NCBI RefSeq assembly: GCF_964355755.1 | Contig: NC_092672.1 | Location: 25,170,501 to 25,234,500 of the forward strand | Source of the DNA: Antedon mediterranea | Taxonomy: Eukaryota > Echinodermata > Crinoidea > Comatulida > Antedonidae | Length of the DNA: 64,000 bases | Direction of reading: 5' to 3' | Shown here: positions 55,540 through 64,000 of the stretch, one piece after another | Layout: each line of letters opens with the position of its first letter | Position numbering within the stretch: position 1 is the stretch's first letter | Translations under genes and position numbers: made by a program | Notes under the pieces: model-generated | Told to the model about the DNA's origin: nothing | The model's database searches: none | What the model saw: only the letters and a program-made list of their open reading frames with translations

Positions 55540-57060
55540 CATTCATCGCCTGTTGTATATATACAATAATGTTTATAACTTTCCAGATCATACTTCTTAT
55601 TCTATTCGATTACAGTTTCTAATGATAGCATACTTCAGGAAACAGCGCGAGTCAATGTTTTCAAGCATTCAGTTCACCCAAACGGAGAGAGAACACTACC
55701 CGTTCCCTCTTCTTCCTTGTATACGATATGTTCGTAACCTTCTAGATGATACTTCTTACTCTATTGGTATTACAGTTTCTAATCATACTTTTGGAATGTT
55801 TCTGATTGTTCTTATAATAATTATTATACACGGTTTCTTAAAATCTAAACACATTCTAGAATGTCCATGTACATGTTACTGTATAATGTTGGAAAATTTT
55901 ATGATGACGGTTAAACATATTCAATACCGAGTGGCAGAGGCACGCATTATAGGCGAGATATATTATCTAACTTGCCGTTTAAGACAATTGCATTGGTTCG
56001 ATGTATGAAATGACCCTTTAACAGTTGTATGACAAAACCATTCTTCAATACTCCCGCACCAATGGACAATGCATGTCTCTTATTGTAAACGCTTTCAACT
56101 TGGTCATCTGTCATCATTGTTTAGAACAAAAAAGAGACAGAAAACTGGTACCCGTTTGCATTCATTGGATGTATGAAATGACCCTTTTAACAGTTTTATG
56201 AGAAAATTATTCTTCAATACACGCGCACCAAAGAGGACAGTGCGTGGCTGTTATTGTAAACGCATTCAACTTGGTCATCTGTCATCGATAATTCTTTAGA
56301 ACAAAAAAGAGACAGAAAACTGGTACCCGTTTGCATTTGGTCGATATATGAAATGACCCTTTAACCGTTTTATGAGAAAATTATTCTTCAATACACCCAG
56401 CACAAAGGAGGACAGTGTCATGGTCATTGGTCATCATCAATCATTCGTTCGATAATTCTTTAGAACAAAAATAATAGATACTTTTGGAATGTTTTTATAA
56501 TAATTATTATACACGGTTTCTTAAAATCTAAACACATTCTAGAATTTTCATTTAGATGTTACAGTATATAAAATTAGGAAATAGTAATTCATTACCTCTA
56601 CCGCTCTCAATCACATGATAATCTTTTAACGAAGGAGGGTGAGTTGAAATTGGTTTAGAACTTGATACCAAGGTTCATTATACGATGGCAAACGATGCCA
56701 AAACATTTTCAATACCGATACAGTTGCCAAAGGTGCGCATTATAGGAGGCGCGTTATAATATCTAACTTGCCGTTTAAGACAATTGCATTCATTCGATGT
56801 ATGAAATGATCTTTAACAGTTTTATGACAAAACTATTCTTCAATACCCACGCACCAAGGACAGTGCATGTATTTTATTGTAAACGCATTAAACTTGGTCA
56901 TTTAGCATTCGTTCGATAATTCTTTAGAAAAAAAAAAACTACCACAACAAAATCATTACATTATTACAATGCGTGTACCAAAATGCAAGACAGAAAAAAA
57001 TTATTTATATGCACATATTATTTATTTTTGAAAAAAAAAAAAAACATAATCATTCAACAA
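55540..57060 (+). repeat. Cassette A, copy 1
   Basis: Direct repeat whose copies start at about 55540, 60455 and 62463. It begins with the TTGTATATATACAATAATG variant and CAGCGCGAGTCAATGTTTTC, and contains three degenerate internal repeats marked by GAAATGACCCTTT and CTGGTACCCGTTTGC. Copy 1 and copy 3 run on to a block related to the 3' end of the dispanin gene (AACGAAGGAGGGTGAGT, near 56630 and 63577). Confidence 0.85.
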
Positions 57061-57121
57061 CAACAACGCTGTTATATATGTATTATCAAATACAAATGTT
57101 TTCAACTGCCTCTCGCTTGAA

Positions 57122-57310
57122 TCACATGATGTCTTGTAACGAAGGAGGGTGAGTGGAATGATTAGGTAGACTTGAGTTCAAGGTCCATATGATGCAAACG
57201 ACGACGATGATGATGATTCCAAACAGCAATCCTGCAATAGACCATCTCTTTGCCGATCGTGCTGATCTGGCTGCACCCTCACCGTCACCGTAGTCGAACT
57301 TTCTCGAACT
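57122..57310 (-). CDS. CD225/dispanin (IFITM-like) protein, exon 2
   Basis: Follows an acceptor CTTTTACTTTTACAG (ending 57311) in phase 0. It encodes SSRKFDYGDGEGAARSARSA (the loop between the helices, matching the G-D-x-x-GA-x-x-S-x-x-AK pattern of CD225 domains), then KRW and a second membrane helix (IAGLLFGIIIIVVVCII) and a short polar tail ending at TGA 57122-57124. Decayed copies of its 3' part lie in the neighbouring cassettes (near 56610 and 63555). Confidence 0.75.
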   Translation of the reverse strand, partial: SSRKFDYGDGEGAARSARSAKRWSIAGLLFGIIIIVVVCIIWTLNSSLPNHSTHPPSLQDIM

Positions 57311-57405
57311 CTGTAAAAGTAAAAGAATAGAAACTAAAATAGATTAAAAAAAATTTAAAAAAAAGTGTTGATGGGATGAGGTTGTAGAGGAAATAGATTA
57401 CTTAC

Positions 57406-57525
57406 ATCTACGCTGTACACGATTCCTATAATACCGAATGGAATACAGCATAATAAAGTCACGAGTATAGCTGAAATCAGGTAATTGTTAGGTCTTCTCG
57501 CCACTATACGGGAAACAGATTGCAT
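57406..57525 (-). CDS. CD225/dispanin (IFITM-like) protein, exon 1
   Basis: I choose ATG 57525 (MQSVSRIVARRPNNYL); the frame upstream has only GTG/TTG codons. The donor is GTAAGT (57400-57405). The exon holds the first membrane helix with the CD225 hallmark of two adjacent Cys and a following Pro and Gly (LISAILVTLLCCIPFGIIGI), then VYSVD. The joined product is 102 residues: two helices joined by a basic loop, the size of IFITM and SynDIG-type dispanins. IFITM proteins stiffen membranes and block virus fusion. In a virus such a protein could compete with the host version or act in its own envelope; it may also be a host gene. The intron position between YS-V and the loop is typical of the family as I recall it. 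Confidence 0.75.
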
Positions 57526-57704
57526 GACAAAAGCATTCTCTTTCTCTCCAATGTACACGTACACAAATACACTCTAATCGATACTCTTATTGCATTACGA
57601 AAAACAGCAGCGTGAACAAAAAAAAAACAAAAAAACAACGCATCATCTTCAAATGGTAGTCAACACCGCTTATTCAAGCTGGACGTTGATTGGCTGTTTG
57701 GGTC

Positions 57705-57713
57705 TTTATATAC
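57705..57713 (+). promoter_or_regulatory. TATA box
   Basis: TTTATATAC lies about 38 bases before the ATG at 57750, a usual distance for an RNA polymerase II start with a short leader. Confidence 0.5.
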
Positions 57714-57749
57714 GTTAACTCGCTCACCGTGCATTCGTCAGTAGTCATC

Positions 57750-58887
57750 ATGGATCATTGCGATATGGACATGTTTTTAGAAAACCTATTAGCGTTCGAT
57801 TCAACAGACGACGACATATTAAAGAGGGCAATGTTGGAATTGAAAACTGGTTCGACCGGGTCGAACCAGTTTTCATGGAGTACCAACAAGAAGATGATAT
57901 AGCATAAGAACAACAACCACACCCATCACCACCACCACCACCGACGCCGCAAGAATCAACAAAGGCAAACACGATGATAAATGTTCGAGGCAGTCTCGGT
58001 AAACTAATTGCTTTCTGCGATGGATCTGAACATACACTAACGCAATCATACGGTCGCCATCATGCCGATAACTGTAAAACGACGCATGCGACTAGAGTTG
58101 ACTAGAGTTGACTCTGGATAACGAATTGGACAACGGTAAACTGGAAGAGTTGCAAATTACGGTGACCAACAACAACCGTATATTGTTATTGCATAAACAA
58201 GAAAAAAGAACCTATCACTGCGGTGCGGACATGAAGTATCCCATAACTTTGCACGGTGCCTTTTCCACACCGTGCGCATCGGAGAAAAAGAATGGTGTTG
58301 CCACCGCCATTGCGAATATTGCCAAAACCAATTCAATCAACAAAACACTATTTGCTAGATTTGTTGGACGAGCGATGGAATCACATGCAAGCAGTGATTG
58401 GACTGCCATAATAAACATTCTTCAGATATCAGATCAAATGACGGTATTAAAAGAAAAATGTGAGTACAAACGAAAACGAATCTTAAAAGATTCTCTAATG
58501 GACAAGTATCCATCAACGAGAAGTTTTATTAGTGATGTAAATAATCTACCCTCATCTAACATTGGCATTCAACAACTCGTAAGCCTATTGGAGCAGGCAC
58601 GCCAAGATTTACGTGAAACAGAAACCAAATTGAGTACTTTACAAACACAATTCAATACCATGTTGATAGAATTCCAAAATCACATCACCAAATCGGAAGA
58701 AAGAGAAATCAAATATCAACAAGTAATAGAAAATATGCAAAAACGAGAAACCGATATGGTTTCTACGTTTCAAGACAGTTTGCTTTCGATGGCCGATACT
58801 TTGCGTGATGAGATGCGCCAACAACTGACAAAACGAAAGCGTCTTCCTCAATGCGGCAATATTAAGAAAAAACAACGAATCCATTGA
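57750..58887 (+). pseudogene. Frame-disrupted gene with coiled-coil C-terminus
   Basis: ATG 57750 opens a 50-codon frame (MDHCDMDMFLENLLAFDSTDD) that stops at 57902. A second frame between about 57843 and 58095 carries a Pro-rich linker but has stops at about 57900 and 58095. The third and longest frame (58108-58887) begins without ATG and continues as a coherent protein: a beta-type region to about 58400, then a coiled coil (LLEQARQDLRETETKLSTLQ) and a basic nuclear-type end (TKRKRLPQ, KKKQRIH). Adjacent duplicated ACTAGAGTTG units at 58089-58108 look like a slippage insertion. The parts probably form one gene broken by two shifts, or one with unrecognised introns. Family not recognised. Confidence 0.5.
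57841..57875. repeat. Perfect 35-bp palindrome
   Basis: Two 17-base arms (starting TGAAAACTGGTTCGACC) are exact reverse complements around a single G. It sits at the point where the first frame of the 57750 gene should shift to the next. Confidence 0.9.
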
Positions 58888-59137
58888 CTTTAAAAAAAAA
58901 CAAAACATTGTTGTTGTTTTTGTAGTTTATTTTGTATTAGTAATTTTTTATTGTACAAATCAATGCCGTAATTGTAGTAGTAGTAATAGTAGTAGTGATA
59001 ATAATAATAATTAAACGTTTCATTATTTCTATTTATAATTTATTGTACAAATCAATGCAATTTTAACGTTGCGTCTACCTCAATATAATAGTAACAACGA
59101 ATTCATTAAGAAAACTAAAAATTGTAGTGTAGTAATA
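58888..59137. other. AT-rich 3' flank
   Basis: Runs of (TAG)n and (AATA)n and a duplicated TTATTGTACAAATCAATGC phrase (58951 and 59041). No gene seen. Confidence 0.5.
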
Positions 59138-60450
59138 ATCAATTCAATGCCGCAACAAACATTGTAGTAATAGTAGTGATAATACAATTAAACGTTTGAA
59201 AGAAAAAAAAAATATTGTGTTTTTTCTCTCTTCCAACGCGATGACGACGACGACAGCATTTTATGTGATTGTGAGAATGTTGATGAAGAAATAAAGAGAG
59301 AGAGAGAGAGACATGGATACGGTTTGCTTAGACACCCATGGATATTGACACCGTCAGTCCAGTCAAAAAATCACCCTCACCATGGTATAAGAACGTACCC
59401 TAATTAAATTTCATCCGTAGGTTCTATGTATATAGGTAATAACATTTCTTGATGGTTGCGTCTTGCAAAACTTGGGATTTTACGAGAAAATTAGACTTTT
59501 TATACCCAATTTATAACCGCCTCATGTCGTATTATTGTGTACAGCGAATGCGACGAAGCGTGACTGAAATTACGAGACGCCGTTAGCGCCCGTTGAAAAA
59601 TGCATTAACAAAGCTAAAAACCTACAAAATTAATAGTTTATACAAAAATTTAAATATAGTTTACAATAAATTGTATAATAAAATACATAAAATTATAAAG
59701 AAAACCCAATTATAAACTAAAATATTTACAGATATGTGTTTAAAAATGTACAAATCAAAATGGCCTTTCATAGAATAAAGTGCGCCCTCACGCGTCATAC
59801 TTTTATCGGACTTGTATGAATGATTATAATATACGAAACCCGATGCGGTTTGTTAGTTATTGCCTCTGCAAGAGGCAGAATATTATTATTATATTTTCAC
59901 AAATATATTTCTAGTTTTTATTATGGAAAAAAAAAAGGATTGTATATATTTAAACACATTAAAACCTCCAGTCTACCATCATGATGGATTAAGTGAAGCG
60001 CCGTATTGTATCTGCTAAACGGTAATGATCTCCTAGTTATCTGGTTAGCCTATATTCTGGACATTCTTTTTTTAACAGCATTACTTGCGCGGATATCACA
60101 ATGCATTGTTTATTCGCGATTATAGTCAATGTTAAGTTGAGTAAGCCGCGCAATCAGTAACATGCATAACATGCCGTGCATTCATCGCGCGTTGTATAAT
60201 TATTATACATGGTTTCTTAAATCCAAACACACTCTTATTCTAGAATGTTCATGTAGATACATACACCGTCTCTTTACCGATCGAGTTGATACGGTCGTGC
60301 AATCAATAAGAGGCATAACATGCCGTGCATTCATCGCGTGTTGTATACCGAGAGAACCAATTTAAAATATTGTTTACTTCGAGAAGAAGCAATACACCGT
60401 CTCTTTTTACCGATCGAGTTGATACGGTCGCGCAATCAGTAACAGGCATA
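59138..60450 (+). repeat. Cassette B, copy 1
   Basis: Direct repeat of 61261-62460 (offset about 2120-2140). Contains CGATGACGACGACGACAG, a (GA)n run, GCGCCCTCACGCGTCATAC, and at its end two or three satellite monomers of the 43.5-55.6 kb type, starting GTAAGCCGCGCAATCAG. No coding capacity seen. Confidence 0.85.
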
Positions 60451-60454
60451 ACAT

Positions 60455-61256
60455 GCCGTGCATGCATCGCGTGTTGTATATATACAATAATGTTTATAAC
60501 TTTCCAGATCATACTTCTTATTCTATTCGATTACAGTTTCTAATGATAGCATCCTTCAGGAAACAGCGCGAGTCAATGTTTTCAAGCATTCAGTTCACCC
60601 AAACGGAGAGAGAACACTACCCGTTCTCTCTTCTTGTATACGATATGTTCGTAACCTTCTAGATGATACTTCTTACTCTATTGGTATTACATTTTCTAAT
60701 CATACTTTTGGAATGTTTCTGATTGTTCTTATAATAATTATTATACACGGTTTCTTAAAATCTAAACACATTCTAGAATGTCCATGTACATGTTACTGTA
60801 TAATGTTGGAAAATTATGATGACGGTTAAACATATTCAATACCGAGTGGCAGAGGCACGCATTATAGGCGAGATATATTATCTAACTTGCCGTTTAAGAC
60901 AATTGCATTGGTTCGATGTATGAAATGACCCTTTAACAGTTGTATGACAAAACCATTCTTCAATACTCCCGCACCAATGGACAATGCATGTCTCTTATTG
61001 TAAACGCTTTCAACTTGGTCATCTGTCATCATTGTTTAGAACAAAAAAGAGACAGAAAACTGGTACCCGTTTGCATTCATTGGATGTATGAAATGACCCT
61101 TTTAACAGTTTTATGAGAAAATTATTCTTCAATACACGCGCACCAAAGAGGACAGTGCGTGTCTGTTATTGTAAACGCATTCGACTTGGTCATCTGTCAT
61201 CGATAATTCTTTAGAACAAAAAAGAGACAGAAAACTGGTACCCGTTTGCATTCGTT
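60455..61256 (+). repeat. Cassette A, copy 2 (short)
   Basis: Matches the first 800 bases of 55540-57060, then breaks off after CTGGTACCCGTTTGCATTCG directly into cassette B copy 2. Confidence 0.85.
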
Positions 61257-61260
61257 TAAT

Positions 61261-61400
61261 CAATTCAATGCCGCAATTTGTAGTAATAGTAGTGATAATA
61301 CAATTAAACGTTTGAAAGAAAAAAAAAATATTGTGTTTTTTCTCTCTTCCAACGCGATGACGACGACGACAGAATGTTATGTGATTGTGAGAATGTTGAT

Positions 61401-61436
<36 letters not shown>

Positions 61437-62460
61437 GGATACGGTTTGCTTAGACACCCATGGATATTGAATGTTGAGTCCAGTCAAAAAATCACCCTCA
61501 CCATGGTATAAGAACGTACCCTAATAAAATTTCATCCGTAGGTTCTATGTATATAGGTACGTAATAACATTTCTTGATGGTTGCGTCTTGCAAAACTTGG
61601 GATTTTACGAGAAAATTAGACTTGTTATACCCAATTTATAACCGCCTCATGTCGTATTATTGTGTACAGCGAATGCGACGAAGCGTGACTGAAATTACGA
61701 GACGCCGTTAGCGCCCGTTGAAAAATGCATTAACAAAGCTAAAAACCTACAAAATTAATAGTTTATACAAAAATTTAAATATAGTTTACAATAAATTGTA
61801 TAATAAAATACATAAAATTATAAAGAAAACCCAATTATAAACTAAAATATTTACAGATATGTGTTTAAAAATGTACAAATCAAAATGGCCTTTCATAGAA
61901 TAAAGTGCGCCCTCACGCGTCATACTTTTATCGGACTTGTATGAATGATTATAATATACAAGGCATTAATATACGAAACCCGATGCGGTTTGTTAGTTTA
62001 TTGCCTCTGCAAGAGGCAGAATTTTATTATTATATTTTCACAAATGTATTTCTAGTTTTTATCATGGAAACAAAAAAAGGATTGTATATATTTAAACACA
62101 TTACAACCTCCAGTCTACCATCATGATGGATTAAGTGAAGCGCCGTATTGTATCTGCTAAAGCGTAATGATCTCCTAGTTGTCTGGTTAGCCTATATTCT
62201 GGACATTCTTTTTTTAACAGCATTACTTGCGCGGATATCACAATGCATTGTTTATTCGCGATTATAGTCAATGTTAAGTTGAGTAAGCCGCGCAATCAGT
62301 AACATGCATAACATGCCGTGCATTCATCGCGCGTTGTATAATTATTATACATGGTTTCTTAAATCCAAACACACTCTTATTCTAGAATGTTCATGTAGAT
62401 ACATACACCGTCTCTTTACCGATCGAGTTGATACGGTCGTGCAATCAATAAGAGGCATAA
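61261..62460 (+). repeat. Cassette B, copy 2
   Basis: Second copy of 59138-60450 with a longer (GA)n run near 61404, a small ATACAAGGCATTA insertion near 61957, and one fewer satellite monomer at its end. Confidence 0.85.
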
Positions 62461-62462
62461 CA

Positions 62463-64000
62463 TGCCGTGCATTCGTCGCCTGTTGTATATATACAATAAT
62501 GTTTATAACTTTCCAGATCATACTTCTTATTCTATTCGATTACAGTTTCTAATGATAGCATACTTCAGGAAACAGCGCGAGTCAATGTTTTCAAGCATTC
62601 AGTTCACCCAAACGGAGAGAGAACACTACCCGTTCCCTCTTCTTGTATACGATATGTTCGTAACCTTCTAGATGATACTTCTTACTCTATTGGTATTACA
62701 GTTTCTAATCATACTTTTGGAATGTTTCTGATTGTTCTTATAATAATTATTATACACGGTTTCTTAAAATCTAAACACATTCTAGAATGTCCATGTACAT
62801 GTTACTGTATAATGTTGGAAAATTTTATGATGACGGTTAAACATATTCAATACCGAGTGGCAGAGGCACGCATTATAGGCGAGATATATTATCTAACTTG
62901 CCGTTTAAGACAATTGCATTGGTTCGATGTATGAAATGACCCTTTAACAGTTGTATGACAAAACCATTCTTCAATACTCCCGCACCAATGGACAATGCAT
63001 GTCTCTTATTGTAAACGCTTTCAACTTGGTCATCTGTCATCATTGTTTAGAACAAAAAAGAGACAGAAAACTGGTACCCGTTTGCATTCATTGGATGTAT
63101 GAAATGACCCTTTTAACAGTTTTATGAGAAAATTATTCTTCAATACACGCGCACCAAAGAGGACAGTGCGTGGCTGTTATTGTAAACGCATTCAACTTGG
63201 TCATCTGTCATCGATAATTCTTTAGAACAAAAAAGAGACAGAAAACTGGTACCCGTTTGCATTTGGTCGATATATGAAATGACCCTTTAACCGTTTTATG
63301 AGAAAATTATTCTTCAATACACCCAGCACAAAGGAGGACAGTGTATATCTCTTATTGTAAACGCATTCAACTTGGTCATCATCAATCATTCGTTCGATAA
63401 TTCTTTAGAACAAAAATAATAGATACTTTTGGAATGTTTTTATAATAATTATTATACACGGTTTCTTAAAATCTAAACACATTCTAGAATGTTCATTTAG
63501 ATGTTACAGTATATAAAATTAGGAAATAGTAATTCATTACCTCTACCGCTCTCAATCACATGATATTCTTTTAACGAAGGAGGGTGAGTTGAAATTGGTT
63601 TAGAACTTGATACCAAGGTTCATTATACGATGGCAAACGATGCCAAAACATTTTCAATACCGATACAGTTGCCAAAGGTGCGCATTATAGGAGGCGCGTT
63701 ATAATATCTAACTTGCCGTTTAAGACAATTGCATTCATTCGATGTATGAAATGATCTTTAACAGTTTTATGACAAAACTATTCTTCAATACCCACGCACC
63801 AAGGACAGTGCATGTATTTTATTGTAAACGCATTAAACTTGGTCATTTAGCATTCGTTCGATAATTCTTTAGAAAAAAAAAAACTACCACAACAAAATCA
63901 TTACATTATTACAATGCGTGTACCAAAATGCAAGACAGAAAAAAATTATTTATATGCACATATTATTTATTTTTGAAAAAAAAAAAAAACATAATCATTC
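62463..64000 (+). repeat. Cassette A, copy 3 (runs off the window)
   Basis: Near-identical to 55540-57065, offset about 6926 bases, and still matching at the last base. A further copy of the dispanin region may follow outside the window. Confidence 0.88.

Larger units (their letters stand above)
43500..55650 (+). repeat. Large satellite array of 280-290-bp dimers
   Basis: About 12 kb of head-to-tail repeats. Two related monomers alternate. One (about 150 bp) runs from GCATAACATGCCGTGCATTC through TTGTATAATTATTATACATGG and TTCTAGAATGTTCATGTAGA. The other (about 130 bp) runs through TATCGAGAGAACAAATGAAA and, in many copies, a long T tract before ACTTCGAGAA. Both share ACACCGTCTC-TTACC-GAT and a GTGCAATCA end. 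A third variant carries CAATAATGTTTATAACTTTC. The many short frames in both directions are repeats of one translation and are not supported as genes. Confidence 0.95.

Noticed and set aside
43490-55650. Dozens of 60-220-codon frames in the satellite array, some with TM-like poly-Phe stretches
   Set aside because: All are the same repeat translated on either strand. Poly-Phe and poly-Lys come from T tracts of variable length that would change frame from copy to copy.
43500-55650. CRISPR array
   Set aside because: Whole monomers repeat with no unique spacers, the unit is far too long, and the setting is eukaryotic.
55532-56008. 158-codon frame across the satellite/cassette A boundary
   Set aside because: The same frame recurs in pieces in other cassette copies with indels, and codes no recognisable protein.

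Overview
The window looks like a eukaryotic chromosome segment (or a mixed assembly) that carries a large herpesvirus-like DNA genome, embedded in and interrupted by host-type repeats and transposon remains. Three things point to a herpesvirus relative. A packaging terminase gene is split over three exons on the minus strand (13120-13815, 2635-3201, 1203-1736), with its ATPase and RNase H-like nuclease motifs in the expected order. A 9.9 kb intron holds several other genes, the layout seen in vertebrate herpesvirus terminase genes. The surrounding genes are dense and mostly unspliced, with envelope-type and nuclear-type products. The gaps contain AT-rich, CpG-poor DNA with many AGGCCTA-type motifs, (TA)/(CA)/(GA) microsatellites, a MITE and a decayed RAG1-N-terminus-like transposon. 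This suggests a marine invertebrate or basal deuterostome host (echinoderm- or amphioxus-like); I cannot name the species.

Layout. 1-18 kb is the viral core: a partial gene at the left edge, a tail-anchored protein, the split terminase, a gene resembling the herpesvirus UL92 zinc-binding family, a 1682-residue coiled-coil protein, two Cys-rich proteins, a small membrane protein, an ESCRT-III (Snf7/CHMP)-like protein, a five-domain laminin-G-like surface glycoprotein, and a spliced two-DED (FLIP-like) protein. 18.4-19.2 kb holds a broken second DED gene and a broken coiled-coil/zinc-finger gene. 19.3-21.0 kb is repeat DNA. 21.4-25.6 kb is viral again: two membrane or secreted proteins, a nuclear protein and a four-TM PPxY protein. 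25.6-34.7 kb is host-like: the decayed RAG1-like transposon, direct repeats, a Mutator-like MITE and a 156-bp tandem repeat. 34.9-37.3 kb (F-box protein and an unknown protein) and 39.3-43.2 kb (Cys-rich secreted protein, kelch-like protein, Bcl-2-like protein, Death-domain protein) are again viral or virus-captured.

43.5-55.6 kb is one large satellite array of about 280-290-bp dimers, arranged as two copies of a 5.24-kb higher-order unit. Most dimers carry a perfect three-part heat-shock element. 55.5-64.0 kb consists of alternating duplicated cassettes around a unique island that holds a spliced CD225/dispanin (IFITM-like) gene and a frame-disrupted gene next to a perfect 35-bp palindrome.

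How the genes fit together. The terminase and UL92-like gene belong to late transcription and packaging. ESCRT-III-like and PPxY proteins suggest envelopment or membrane scission. The laminin-G glycoprotein suggests attachment. A two-DED protein, a Bcl-2-like protein, a Death-domain protein, an F-box protein and a dispanin make up an unusually rich set of captured host genes for blocking cell death and innate defence. The intact multi-kilobase reading frames argue for a recent or still active element. The pseudogenes, transposon insertion and trinucleotide expansions inside genes argue that at least part of it has lived in a host chromosome. All family calls are by eye; none were run against a database.
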